NCBI GenBank assembly: GCA_029255685.2
Contig: CM055311.2
Coordinates: 54,147,048-54,211,047, forward strand
Source of the DNA: Silene conica
Lineage: Eukaryota; Streptophyta; Magnoliopsida; Caryophyllales; Caryophyllaceae
DNA length: 64,000 bases
Direction of reading: 5' to 3'
Shown: in pieces, positions 24,391-35,737 of the stretch
How positions within the stretch are numbered: the first letter of the stretch is position 1
Layout: the number at the start of each line of letters is the position of its first letter
The notes under the pieces: generated by a model
Database searches by the model: none
What the model saw: only the letters and a program-made list of their open reading frames with translations
What the model was told of the DNA's origin: nothing
Position numbers and translations under genes: made by a program

Positions 24391-24661
24391 GCTTCTGTAC
24401 GGAAGTCTTCGGATTTTCTTCTGTTTTGACTCTTGGTACTTGATTTTGACTCCAGCTGACTTTCCATTTATTCCTTAATTAAGCAAAAGACTTGAGGATA
24501 CGAATTTGGTGCCAAATCGTCTCTTTTCCGCATAAATCTGCAAAAGTGCATAAAAATACGAAAGTACACAATTTGTGGGAAATAAAGGCTAAAACATAAT
24601 AAATGAGCGACCAAATACGTGTAAAAATAGATGTAAAACATCATAAAATAGACACGTATCA

Positions 24662-24682
24662 AATTCCCCAAACCAAACCCTT
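24662..24682 (-). other. B1 polypurine tract
   Basis: Minus-strand GGTTTGGTTTGGGGAATT immediately upstream of the 3' LTR start TGATACGTG. Confidence 0.7.
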
Positions 24683-25320
24683 GCTTGTCCTCAAGCAAGA
24701 AATAGACTCGATCTTAACTAATGGAACGATTTCAATCTCAGAGCGAAATTTACATGTTAGCCTATACCAATGCCAAGTACAAAATGAGAAAGCATTTAAA
24801 TCATGCAAACGAGTTATGGTGTTGTCAGATTTGCAAATAAAGAAACTATAGAGACTTATACCATGGACTCTCGCGGTACGCTCGAGACACTCATGAAGCA
24901 AAGGGTGAGTATATGTAAAAGATAGAAAGAAGTAATTTTGTAGAGACACTCACCTAACTGCGACCCATGAAAACATGCCTGCAATCTAACATGAACAAGA
25001 ATTCTACAACTTTGTATAACAATCTCATTTAAGTGACCTAGATACATGCAAATGAGGTACGAAAGATATGTGAGGTAAAAGGTAAAAGTGGTTAAGATGT
25101 TTTTTTTTGGATATGTGGGGTTAGTAGCCAAGCTAGTAAAACTGATTTCCAACAACAAACTTCACACTTTTTTCTTTGATATTAAGAAAGTGCTCTTTTG
25201 TAGCACAACTCTCACATTAAATATAAGAAAGGACTCCCAGATATTTTTGAATGAAGCACGGGAGTGATAACATATAAAAGAAAGCAATTTGGAGCGTTTT
25301 TTTTTCTGATGGTGCCAGGT

Positions 25321-25353
25321 GGTCGACCGACCTATACAGGCGGTCGGTCGACT
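25321..25353. repeat. Phased palindrome pair (B1 interior)
   Basis: GGTCGACCGACC at 25321 and GGTCGGTCGACT at 25342, 21 bp apart, next to the pyrimidine tract. Confidence 0.88.
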
Positions 25354-26388
25354 GCCTTCTGCATTTTCCGGATTTTTTTCTTTTCCGTTTTTTTTTTTTT
25401 TTTCTTTTCTTTCTTTCTTTTTTTTTTTCTGAATTTTTCTGTTCTTGTTCTTTTCTTTCTTTCTTTTCTTTTCTTTTCTCTTTGCTTAAGATAGCTTACA
25501 AACCAAGATACCTCCAATAAGTCAAACCAAAGACCACAAATACTAGCTTGGAAAGGTAGGCTAAGTATGGGATGTAGTTTTGGGGGAATAAAAAGGCAAA
25601 TTTGGCTTGTGAAGCTTATGGGTAAATATGAGAAAAGAGATCCCAAATGCACGTATCAAGACTCACAAAACGAGATAGTAAGACAAGTATATAGCAATTC
25701 AAGCTCATGTTTATGCATATTGATGTAACATGTTCCAAGGGGAGTACTACTCACATCCTAGACAACTGGTTTAAGAATGAAATCAGGAAATAAGCTCTAA
25801 ACCTTAGAATGTATAGTAGGTTGCCAAGGTATAAGTCAAGTCTCAAGATATGCAAGTTGACAAAAACTCGTAGATATGCAAAAGACTCTCATACTAAAAT
25901 AAGTTGACAAGGCAAGGTAAAGGCATAAACATGTGAGATAGCTAAATCATCCTTGAAATACTTTCGTTCCGACTCGACCTATATGCTAAAATAAACGTGC
26001 ATTTTTTTGGATTTTTGAATTTTTTAATTTTTTTGGATTTTTGTATATATAAGGAAAATAAAGAAAAGAACGATGCAAGACAGAAATGCAATAAACGTGT
26101 GACAAAATGCAATGCATGTAACACGAAACCATTCCCCAAACCAACCCGCACAATGTCCCCATTGCGCATTAGCCTAAGTAAAGGTTTCACAAAATTAAAG
26201 AAAAGATGCAATAAAAAGAAAAACCAAGGAAAAACTGGAAAGAACTCACAGGATAATGAAGCGCATGAGAAAAACCTCCCCAAATCGGCGTAAGCTGGGA
26301 GGTTTTGGTGGCCAGCAGTGCCACTCAAGTATCCAAGTTGATTTCACGAGTTCTAAGGAAGAGAAACGAAAGACTGCAGCGGATAGTA

Positions 26389-26493
26389 GGTCGACCGACC
26401 GGTGTTTCTGGTCGATCGACCTCCTGTGAACAGCGGAAAAATCTGCGATACAGCGCCTCTGGTCGACCGACTGATGATTCTGGTCGGTCGACC
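26389..26493. repeat. Two phased palindrome pairs (B1 interior)
   Basis: Starts at 26389/26410 and 26461/26482, each 21 bp apart. Variants include GGTCGATCGACC and GGTCGACCGACT. Confidence 0.88.
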
Positions 26494-26672
26494 AGCGGAG
26501 TTCTGGAGGTCTTCGTTTTTTCTCGTAAATCCTGAAAAAACAAGAAAATATGCGCGCCCAACAATGCGCGAGATGCCAAAACGATTCTTAAAGTCTTAAC
26601 TACTAGCAAACAAAACTAAAAAGTCTCACACAACAAAAAGTAAATTGTCTTAAAATTGCAACTTAAAAACAA

Positions 26673-29543
26673 CTATCCGCTGAAGATGCGGAAAATATCC
26701 GACCACGGCTTCTGACGGCATGCCGTAGTCTCCACGGTTTTTGCTTCAGTAGCAAAACACATCTTCTTTCCTCCGTCGCAAAGCATATGAGACGGTCTCT
26801 CCTCTTGAGCCTGCCTCTTCTTCTTTTTCTCCTCTCGATCCACGACGTCTGGATCCTCATCTTCTTCATAGCTTAGGCATCCCATTCCTCCTCTCTGGAT
26901 GATGACTTCCTTCTCCTTGGGTTTCCCCAAACCAGTTCCTGCAATAGTCATAATAGAAGTATCCTCCCTATTGCTCCCACTCCGGGGCGGAGGTGTAAAA
27001 ACAGATACAGGAACAGGTAATAAAGGTGGAGAAGTAGTGATGACCTCATACTTCTTCTCAGAAGTGATAGCATTACATGTGATGGGGGTCATAGCATCCT
27101 TCTTTCTATAGGATAGGCCATAGATAATAGAATGTTTGCCTACCTTGAAAGTTAGAGTTCCAGTGCCTACATCTATAATGGCACCTGCAGTGTGAAGAAA
27201 GGGTCTTCCTAGAATTATGGGTATATGGGCATCCTCTGGGATGTCCAAAACAACAAAGTCGACTGGGAAGAAGAACCTGTCAATACGCACAGGGATGTTT
27301 TCTAACACCCCTACAGGTTCCATAGATGTGCGATCTGCCATCTGGACGGTCATACTGGTTACTGCAAATTCGGTCATTCCCAGTTTTAAGGCAACGCTTA
27401 GGGGCATGACACTTATACTAGCACCTAAATCGCATAGAGCCTTCTTAACTGGGAAGGTTCCTATATTACAGGGGACAGAAAAACTTCCAGGATCCTCTAG
27501 TTTATGAGGGGCAATGACATGAGTTAAAAAACTGGATGACTCTTCAGTGAGAGCCACAGACTCAACCTTTTCTAGAGACCTCTTTCTTGACAAAAGTTGT
27601 CTCATGAATTTAAGATAGGAAGGAACTTGTTGAACTAATTCTAAAAATGGGACTTGAACATTTAATGAACGAATCACATCCTTAAATTTGTCAAAAGATA
27701 CCTGATCCTTTGAAGGCACGAGTCTCTCTGGAAAAGGAGCAGCTGAGGACTCCGTATTTGCAGCCCTTTTTAAAAACCTGGGGGTCTTGTCACCCCGGAA
27801 AAGAAAATCCCGCAAGTTGTTCGGCAATTCTGGACGAAAGGGAACTTCAGGTTCTGCTTCAGTGGTCGGTCGACCAGTATCTTCGGTCGGTCGACCATTC
27901 TCCTGTTCAGGCGAAAATTTCGGATCCTGCTCCGCGGTCGGTCGACCAGATTCTTCGGTCGGTCGACCGCCTTCACTGCTACTCGCTTTTTTTTCTTTCT
28001 CAGCCCCCACTTTGGCTCCACTTCGCAGGGTTACGACGTTTAGAGTCTCCTTCTTCTGGTCCGGTTTGGTCGGAAGTTGACCTGGAGCCCTAGTATCATT
28101 CTTGCTCGCGATCTGAGCAATCTGGGACTCTAACATCTTCATCCCTGCCTCTCTAGCCTGCGACTCCTTCTGAACCAACCCGATAAGATTTTGGATAAGA
28201 GCATCTGTGTTGGGTGGTGGATTAGAAGGTGGTTGAGGGTTGAAAGGTGGTCTTTGGAAGTTTGGTTTATGTGGGGGTACATAAGTGAAATTTTGCTGAG
28301 GTTGCATGTGCTGTGGGTTTTGAACATTCTGGCTTGTCCACCTTAAGTTGGGATGGACATTGTTATTATTCGGATCGTAGAAATTGTTCCCACGGTAATG
28401 CTGAAAAGCGGCACATGTTTCATTAGATGAGGTACAGAACTTTGACACATGCCCTTCTCCACCGCACCTCTCACAAGCAAAGGGTCCGTCCTGAACGGCG
28501 TTCACCTGGTATATTCCTCCCTTGCTTCCACTCCCTAGATCGAGCTTTCCTGCAGCCTCAAATTTTTCCAACTTGGCCGTTAAGGCCTCAATTGCTGACA
28601 GGTTGTACTCATTTTTCCTCTGATTTCCTCTGGAAGTACCATGCTCAGCGCGGTGCACAGCAACATCTTCTATTAACTTGAGACCCTTAGTCTCTCCTGA
28701 ATTATCCTGGAATCTTCCATTAGCTGCAGCATCTAAGTAGGCCCTGTTGTCATCATAGAGGCCATTGTAGAACTGGTTGCAAAGAAACCATTGTTCGAAT
28801 CCGTGATGTGGTATGGATCGAACAAGTCCCTTGAACCTGTCCCACGCCTCGCTAAAGTCTTCATTGGGACCTTGCTTGAAATTGGTGATCTGTGCTCTTA
28901 AAGCATTTGTCTTTGATGCAGAGTAATATTTCCTGTAGAATGCTAAGGCTAAGGTGTTCCAATCTGTAACTCCCGCAGCAGTGCGGTCAAGGTCTCTGTA
29001 CCACTCTCTCGCAGAGTCCCTAAGGGAGAAGATAAACATGGTCTGTTTAATCTGGTCCTGCGTCACTCCTTCTGGGGGTGCTATAGAGCATATGTAATCT
29101 GTGAAGATTTCAATATGCTTAGCAGCATCCTCATTGGCCGAGCCTCCAAATTGGTTTCTTTCAACCATAGTTATGTAGGCAGGCTTGGCCTCGAATGGCT
29201 TCCCAGTACCTGCAGGTAAAGTGAACCCTTTGTATAGGTCCTTTGCCTGAGGCATGGAGTGACTGGCAATAGTAGCTTCTTCTGCCATATTATCTTCTTC
29301 TTTAGGAAAAACTGGAAAGTAGGTAAAAGGTGGTGTTTTTGGTGAAAGCGGATTGATGGGTGAATTTGGTTGTGAAGGTGGTGTTTTTGGTGAAGATGGT
29401 GGTAACTCGAAAAGGTCTTCTTGAAATAAAGAGGATGGTGACCCTCCCTCTTGATTTGCTAGAAGTTGCTTTCTTCTTTCCCTAAGAGTCCTCTCAATTT
29501 CGAGATCAAGTGGTAGGAGTTCTCCTTGAACTGACCTGCGCAT
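26673..29543 (-). CDS. Athila-like Gag-protease polyprotein
   Basis: An intact 956-residue frame. Residues about 100-310 form a plant gypsy Gag domain (SAREWYRDL, FYNGLYDDNRAYLDAAANG). A CCHC knuckle, CERCGGEGHVSKFC, lies at 357-370 (C-x2-C-x4-H-x4-C), followed by an Asn/Pro/Gln-rich linker. Residues 526-560 carry four GRPT repeats in two seven-residue pairs (GRPTEES GRPTAEQ; GRPTEDT GRPTTEA). The aspartic protease domain starts near 690 with CDLGAS at 704-709, Leu taking the second place of the usual D-T/S-G. It continues to IILGRPFL. The frame then ends with no reverse transcriptase. The intact frame fits the youth of the element, and trans-packaging of relatives' enzymes is a reasonable inference. 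Confidence 0.92.
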   Translation of the reverse strand: MRRSVQGELLPLDLEIERTLRERRKQLLANQEGGSPSSLFQEDLFELPPSSPKTPPSQPNSPINPLSPKTPPFTYFPVFPKEEDNMAEEATIASHSMPQAKDLYKGFTLPAGTGKPFEAKPAYITMVERNQFGGSANEDAAKHIEIFTDYICSIAPPEGVTQDQIKQTMFIFSLRDSAREWYRDLDRTAAGVTDWNTLALAFYRKYYSASKTNALRAQITNFKQGPNEDFSEAWDRFKGLVRSIPHHGFEQWFLCNQFYNGLYDDNRAYLDAAANGRFQDNSGETKGLKLIEDVAVHRAEHGTSRGNQRKNEYNLSAIEALTAKLEKFEAAGKLDLGSGSKGGIYQVNAVQDGPFACERCGGEGHVSKFCTSSNETCAAFQHYRGNNFYDPNNNNVHPNLRWTSQNVQNPQHMQPQQNFTYVPPHKPNFQRPPFNPQPPSNPPPNTDALIQNLIGLVQKESQAREAGMKMLESQIAQIASKNDTRAPGQLPTKPDQKKETLNVVTLRSGAKVGAEKEKKASSSEGGRPTEESGRPTAEQDPKFSPEQENGRPTEDTGRPTTEAEPEVPFRPELPNNLRDFLFRGDKTPRFLKRAANTESSAAPFPERLVPSKDQVSFDKFKDVIRSLNVQVPFLELVQQVPSYLKFMRQLLSRKRSLEKVESVALTEESSSFLTHVIAPHKLEDPGSFSVPCNIGTFPVKKALCDLGASISVMPLSVALKLGMTEFAVTSMTVQMADRTSMEPVGVLENIPVRIDRFFFPVDFVVLDIPEDAHIPIILGRPFLHTAGAIIDVGTGTLTFKVGKHSIIYGLSYRKKDAMTPITCNAITSEKKYEVITTSPPLLPVPVSVFTPPPRSGSNREDTSIMTIAGTGLGKPKEKEVIIQRGGMGCLSYEEDEDPDVVDREEKKKKRQAQEERPSHMLCDGGKKMCFATEAKTVETTACRQKPWSDIFRIFSG
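27864..27968 (-). repeat. Phased palindrome modules inside the gag coding frame
   Basis: Two pairs of GGTCGGTCGACC with 9-base spacers, in frame, encoding GRPT heptads (residues 526-560). The DNA is nearly identical to the modules in the LTRs and the non-coding interior, so one motif serves as protein-coding repeat and as non-coding repeat. Confidence 0.9.
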
Positions 29544-29640
29544 AAGAGGAAACTACAAGAAAAAGGTGAGAAGGTTTAAGGAACAAAAAGTTCCTTAAAC
29601 AAAGAGAAACAAAAACAAAAAACAATAAACACTGGCGTCA

Positions 29641-29660
29641 CCTCCCCGGCAACGGCGCCA
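29641..29660 (-). other. B1 primer-binding site (tRNA-Asp)
   Basis: Minus-strand TGGCGCCGTTGCCGGGGA, five bases after the 5' LTR, is complementary to the 3' end of plant tRNA-Asp including CCA. This primer is used by Athila and related plant gypsy elements. Confidence 0.9.
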
Positions 29661-30262
29661 AAATTTGATGCCCGTCGTTGAGGGTACCAAAGATAAAATT
29701 TATAATTCCTAACTTAAACAATTAGATAGTGAAAGTCAGGGTCGAACCACAAGGAGGTGGGGAATGTTTATTGTCTTAATGTTAATGTTTAAATGTAACA
29801 AATTTGGGGGTTGATTGGTTGATTACTATATCTAAAGCAAAGATTAAAATAAAACAAGAATTAAAAGATGAGAGTAAAATATAATAAAAGAGGATGCTAG
29901 GATGTTTGGGTAATAAATAGCTAAGGTAAAGTAAATCCTAAGGTCAACATGTATTGCAGTCGCGTAAGGGGGTGTAACATATCTTTTTAGGTCTATGCTA
30001 CCTAATAGCTCCTTTCGGCCTACGCTATTAGTTCCTAGGTCTCACAATTATTGGGTGTCAACAATAAGGGTGATTCCTAAATCCCAGGTTACATACCTTT
30101 CAGCCTTGAGTAACCTATCCGTCTTAAGGTGTAAACCAATGCCCTTCTCGTATCTCTCAATCTTGGGTAGGTCATTACTAACATCCTACAAGTCTCCTTA
30201 TGGTCTTATTGCAGGATATTATAATTGACAAGAAAAGACGAAACAAGAAAACATACGCGAGT

Positions 30263-30336
30263 GGTCGACCGACCGGCTACTCCAGTCGGCCGACCACGGC
30301 CTCGGTCGACCGACCGACTATTCCAGTCGGCCGACC
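30263..30336. repeat. Phased palindrome module, four copies (B1 5' LTR)
   Basis: Identical in sequence to 23628-23701. Confidence 0.9.
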
Positions 30337-30892
30337 GTGGTCCTGCTACAAGTCGGTTTTTCGGATTTTATTTACCTATGCATATTATCCCCTACATCCT
30401 AACATATGAAAATTAGCTACTCATGATTACTGGAACAATAATAAAAACGAGATTTGATATGGAAAACATGGTGAACGATAATCTAAACATGCAAGAATTA
30501 ATAAAGCTTGGGATTCTAACTTAAACCGGATGCGATAAAAATAAGAACAATAATAAAACTAGATTAAAAGAATAATTACCGGAAATAGGATTAAGGCAGA
30601 AAAGGAACAAACTTTATTGATGAATGTTGAAAGATTGAAGAACAAACTAAAAGTGTTGAGAATTATTGAAAGATTGTAATTGAACTAAAGACTAAATAAA
30701 ACTCTCTAAATAAGACTTGATTCCAAAAGATTTGATAGATGAAAGATATATGATGAAAAAAAAAGATCTAAGATGAAAAAAAAGATATCTAACCCTAATC
30801 ACAAGATTGGCTTATATAGAAAGAAACTAAGAATTTCCTAAAGACTCTAATTCTACTTTATTTCCGAAAAAGAATCTCATGGGCTTCGTTCT

Positions 30893-31024
30893 GGTCGGCC
30901 GACCCGTTTGGCTGGTCGGTCGACCGCTTCTTGCTGGACTTCTCTTATTTCCGGCCTTTCTTGGAAATTGGACTTTATGAAAATCAGGCCAAGTCGGCCG
31001 ACCCGTTTAACTGGTCGGTCGACC
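30893..31024. repeat. Two phased palindrome pairs (B1 5' LTR)
   Basis: Counterpart of 24259-24390. The second pair starts AAGTCGGCC here against TGGTCGGCC in the other LTR, one of the few differences between them. Confidence 0.88.
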
Positions 31025-31711
31025 GCTTCTGTACGGAAGTCTTCGGATTTTCTTCTGTTTTGACTCTTGGTACTTGATTTTGACTCCAGCTGACTTTCCA
31101 TTTATTCCTTAATTAAGCAAAAGACTTGAGGATACGAATTTGGTGCCAAATCGTCTCTTTTCCGCATAAATCTGCAAAAGTGCATAAAAATACGAAAGTA
31201 CACAATTTGTGGGAAATAAAGGCTAAAACATAGTAAATGAGCGACCAAATACGTATAAAAATAGATGTAAAACATCATAAAATAGACACGTATCAGTTAA
31301 ATTACCATGAATCCCTTCTTCGTCGCCAAGCATATAGGACCTTACTCTCCAAATGACTCCTTCTACGTTGGGTAAGTAGTAGTTGTTGACTTGTTTTACC
31401 TCAACATCATGACCCTCGTACGATCTTGTGGTTGTGGTGGACTAAAGATAGAAATTACAGAAATTTATCGACCAAGAATTCTAAATGTAGAATTAGCCAA
31501 GATCAGAGGTTGGCTTATCAATATACTGAAATTGAGTCTTGGGATCATTTATATAGTTCTTGAGGAAGATCAATTATATAAATGCTAAAGTCATCGCATT
31601 AAACTGTTTTTACATTAGACTATTTACAAAACGTTGGTATGCTTATTATGTTTTAATTTCTTCTTTACAGTGTAGAATTCATCTAAACAAAACAATAATA
31701 CTGCAATTACT

Positions 31712-32625
31712 ATGGCTGGTCATAATTATGCCCCTATGCCTAGTGCTACACTAGCAAAAGAATCATGACTAAAGGCTTTCATGGACCACATGAATCAGTC
31801 CACGCGATTGAAAAATGATGGGTCCAACTTTGCGGACTGGGAGGCTGCATTACGGAATGCAGCCATAGCTGATGGTAAGCTCAAGTATTTGATTGAGCAT
31901 TTACCACCTAACCAGGCCCCACTGCTAGAACTAACGTATCACAAGCTTATAGTGATTTCGTTATGGAAGCGGGTGCGATAAAGAACGTACTTATCTTTGC
32001 AATGGAATCCAATTTGCAAAGACGCTTCATTTCCCCTGGTGCGAATAAGATTTTCACCATGCTCACAAACGACTTCTCAGAAGCACCGAGAATCGTTTCA
32101 TATGAGCACCCATGTCGCTTCTTCGATACGAAACTCCAAAAGGGCCAACCAGTTAGCCCACACATTCTCAATATGATTGAGAACGAATGTCGAGAAATTG
32201 GAGTCCCTAAACTGCAAGATCAGTGAGAACGTGATCATTGATCGAATGCTTCATCACTTCACGATGGTTTTTCCTTATTCAGGGCAAACTATTACATGAA
32301 TGACATGAAGAAAGGTTCTCATGAGCTACACTCCCTTCTCGTACAGACCGAGAAGGATCTTAAATTGAGTGGGAGCATGAAGCAAGATGTTCTCATGATT
32401 GCTAACAAGGGAAAGGGTAAGGGAAAAGCTCAAGCAGAGCTAACAGTAGCTAAGCCTCCTAAATTCAAAATGCCGGATTAAAGAGTGGGCCTGAAGAGAC
32501 AAGTAGTTCACAAAGCAAGACAAAGATCAAAGACGGTAACATTAAGTGTCACCATTGCCACAAGACTGGGCATTGGAGGCGGAACTGTCCAGTGTACCAT
32601 GAGGACATAAAAACAGGTCGCGTCG
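31712..32625 (+). pseudogene. C2 gag, broken
   Basis: Begins MAGHNYAPMPSATLAKES and stops. In a shifted frame it continues with LKNDGSNFADWEAALRNA, the copia Gag start, then LPPNQAP and later blocks in changing frames. A CCHC knuckle CHHCHKTGHWRRNC lies at about 32550-32590. Several stops and frameshifts make it non-functional. Confidence 0.82.
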
Positions 32626-32659
32626 CTCCTGTTGGTATGTCATTTATATTCATATGATT

Positions 32660-35600
32660 GAGATTAACCATGCAAGTTTCGGAACTTGGGTACTTGATAC
32701 TGGTTATGGTTCTCATCTGTGTAATCATTTGCAGGGCCTAAAAAAACATCACACCCCTCGCAAAGGGTGATGTGGACCTGCGAGTCGGGAATGGAGCAAA
32801 AGTTGTTGCTGCTTCCATGGGAACATATGTGATCCTGCTACCGAGCGGATTTGAGTTATATCTGTATAACTCTTATTATGTACCTAGTTTATCTAAGAAC
32901 ATTATTTCAGTTTCCGTACTTGATAAAAACGGATATTCATTCTTAATAAAGGATAATAGCTGTATTTTCTCCTTAAATGGAATGGTTTATGGTAAAGAAT
33001 TTTCCATGAATGGTATATATGTCTTAGATCAATCGACTGAAACATTACATGTGAATAATAAGAAATTAAAGGTTGGTGACAAAGATCAAACATATCTTTG
33101 GCACTGTCATATGGGACACATAAATGAGAAACGTGTAAAGCAGCTAATACAAAATGGCGCTATGTCTCCATTTGATTATGAATCATTTGGCACATGTGAA
33201 TCATGTCTCATAGGCAAAATGACTCGTATTTCCTTCAAAGGTGTTGGAATGCGCGTTGTTGGCCTATTAGGCCTCGTACACACAGATGTTTGTGGACCTA
33301 TGTCAATCACCGCAAGAGACAGCTATAGATATTTCATCACTTTCACGGACGATTTAAGTAGATACGGAGATGTCTACTTAATGAAGCACAAAAGTGAATT
33401 CCTTTGAAAAGTTCAAGGAACTCCAGGCGAAGGTTGAAAACCAACTGGATAGAAAGATTAAAGCACTACGATAAGATCGTGGTGGTGAGTATCTTTCGAA
33501 TGAGTTTGATCAACACCTTTAAGACTGTGGTATTATACTGCAGTTAACTCCACTTGGAACACCACAGTTAAATGGTGTGTCCGAACGGAGAAATCGAACA
33601 CTATTAGATATGGTTCGATCCATGATGAGTCACACAGTTATGCCAAATTCATTATGGGGCTTTGCTCTATTGTCATTTGCTCTTATACTTAACCGAAGTC
33701 CCTCTAAAGCTGTTGACAAGACTCCATATGAGATATGGAAGGGACGGTCCCTAACTTGTCCTTTATTCGGGGTTGGGGCTGCGAGGCTTATGTCAAGTTG
33801 AGACACGAGGATAAGCTCGGCCCGAGATCGGTCAAGACATACTTTAATGGTTATCCAAAAGGAATGTTTGGTCATTACTTCTATTCGCCTACCGAACACC
33901 GCGTTTTTGTTGCGGCTAGTGCGAAGTTCTTAGAGAAAGAGTTTCTTGAGAATAAGACAAGTAATAGAACCTTCGATCTGTCGGAAGTTTAAGAACCAAC
34001 TACTGAGCGAGCAACCAGTGGAGGAAACCGTTCTTTCATCTTCTGTTGTAGTCAGTATTCCTGAGGAACCCAGAATGTCGGGTAGACATTCTATTCCTCC
34101 AGATAGATACATCGGTATGATCGAGGAACTTGACGGAGTTGACGTTTTTCTCTTAGAGAACTCGTGACCTATAAAGGTGTTATGACCTGTTCCGACTGAA
34201 AGATATGGCTTAATGCCATGCAATCCTAAGTGGACTCCATGTACGAGAATAACGTATGCGAGTTGGTTGATTTGTCTGATAAGGTACGACCTCTTCAGTG
34301 CAAATGCTTTATAAGATAAAGCGTTCCATCGAGGGACAACCAGACACCTACAAGGCGCGACTAGTGTCAAAAGGTTTCACTCAAGTGCAAGGGTTGCACT
34401 ATGAAGAGATTTTTGCACCCGTAGTCATGTTGCGTTCCAGTCGGATTATCTTAGCGATTGCTGCATTTCATGACTATGAAATATGGCAAATGGATGTGAA
34501 AATCGCCTTCTTAAACGGTTATTTGGAGCAGGACTTGTACATGGTACAACCCGAAGGTTTCACAGATCCTAAAAATCCTAAGAAAGTGTGCAAGCTTAAG
34601 CGTTCCATTTATGGATTTAAGCAAGCATCTAGGAGTTGGAATCATCGTTTCGACCAAGTGATAAAAAATAATGGTTTTATTCGATCGGTCGAAGAACCAT
34701 GCTTATATATCAAGTCGAGTGGGAGCAAGATCGTCTTTCTGGTGTTATATGTCGACGACATACTCTTGATCGGAAATGACATCCCTCTCTTATCTTCGGT
34801 TAAAGTATGGTTAAAGAACCATTTCCAGGTGAAAGATCTGGGGGAGGCACAATGTATATTGGGTATCCGTATCTATTGAGATAGATCACGACGGATGTTA
34901 TCACTCAGTCAGGAGTCTTATATAGATAAGATTCTTGACAGATTCAGCATAACCAATTCCATAAAGGGGTTACTTCCGATGATCTCGGGGGTGCATTTGA
35001 GTAAGACTCATGCACCTAAGACACCGGAAGAGGTCGAGCGCATGAGTCGCATTCCTTATGCGTCAGCTATAGGATCGATCATGTATGTCATGATATGCAC
35101 ACGTCCAGACGTGGCATATGCTTTGAGTATGACGAGTCGATACCAAGGCAATCCAGGTGAACCACACTGGATGGCTGTTAAAAACATTCTTAAGTACCTA
35201 CGGAGGACTAAGGATTAGGTATTGACTTATGGTGGAGGCACTGAGCTTTGCGCAAACGGTTACGCAGATCCTTGCTTCCAAACTGATTGCGATGACTCGA
35301 AATCTCAGTCTGGATTCGTTTTTACTCTTAATGGCGCTGCTGTCAGTTGAAAAAGCTCCAAGCAGAGTGTTATTGCAGATTCTACTACTGAGTCCGAGTA
35401 CTATGTCGCTTTAGAAGCTGCAAAGGAAGCTATATGGATGCGTCAGTTATTACAAGGACTCATTGTAGTTCCTAGTTCGAACGACCAGATCACCATCTAT
35501 TACGACAATAGAGGTGCCATCTTCCAGGCTAAGGAGCCTAAGTCTAGCAACAAATCTAGACATGTACTGCGGAAAGCTCACCTGATTCGAGACTACGTGA

Positions 35601-35737
35601 AGCAAAAGGAGATAATGATAGACAAGATTGCGACGGATGACAACATCGCAGATCCTCTCACTAAACCATTAAGACATGATAAACATGAAGGGCACGTTAT
35701 TTCAATGGAAATTAAACGTGTTCCTGAGTTGTATTAG
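32660..35737 (+). pseudogene. C2 pol (protease-integrase-RT-RNase H), broken
   Basis: Protease: WVLDTGYGSH near 32690, with D-T-G. Then the GAG-pre-integrase zinc region (LWHCHMGHINEK, CESCLIGKM), integrase with HTDVCGP and FTDDLSRY (32772-33407), and TPQLNGVSERRNRTLLD (about 33560). Reverse transcriptase (34298-34879) has KARLVSKGF, QMDVKIAFLNGYLE and YVDD at 34748-34759. RNase H (34895-35737) ends ATDDNIADPLTKPL. Stops at about 33405, 34878 and 35218 and several frameshifts disable it. In overlap it is very close to C1. Confidence 0.88.

Larger units (their letters stand above)
23031..24661 (-). repeat. B1 3' LTR
   Basis: On the plus strand TGATGCCCGTCG to ACACGTATCA. Contains the 21-bp-phased palindrome modules at 23628-23701, 24259-24291 and 24358-24390. 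Confidence 0.92.
24683..26672 (-). other. B1 3' non-coding interior
   Basis: Two kilobases between the Gag-protease stop and the polypurine tract, without reverse transcriptase or integrase. Contains a pyrimidine tract on the plus strand (about 25375-25485) and three phased palindrome pairs (25321, 26389, 26461). Small open frames are low-complexity. Confidence 0.75.
23031..31295 (-). mobile_element. B1: Athila-like Ty3/gypsy element, young, Gag-protease only
   Basis: LTRs of 1631 bp (23031-24661) and 1630 bp (29666-31295) differ at only about eight positions by eye. The flanking duplication GTTAA is perfect (23026-23030 and 31296-31300). On the minus strand the order is 5' LTR, tRNA-Asp primer-binding site, a 956-codon Gag-protease frame and about 2 kb of non-coding DNA, then a polypurine tract. 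Reverse transcriptase, RNase H and integrase are absent. It is thus recent but non-autonomous. Confidence 0.92.
29666..31295 (-). repeat. B1 5' LTR
   Basis: 1630 bp, near-identical to 23031-24661. Phased palindromes at 30263-30336 and 30893-31024. Confidence 0.92.

Noticed and set aside
25264..25652. Phe-rich and Lys-rich frames
   Set aside because: Translation of a polypyrimidine tract in the B1 interior.
27710..28093. Plus-strand frames across B1 gag
   Set aside because: Antisense shadows of the intact Gag-protease frame.
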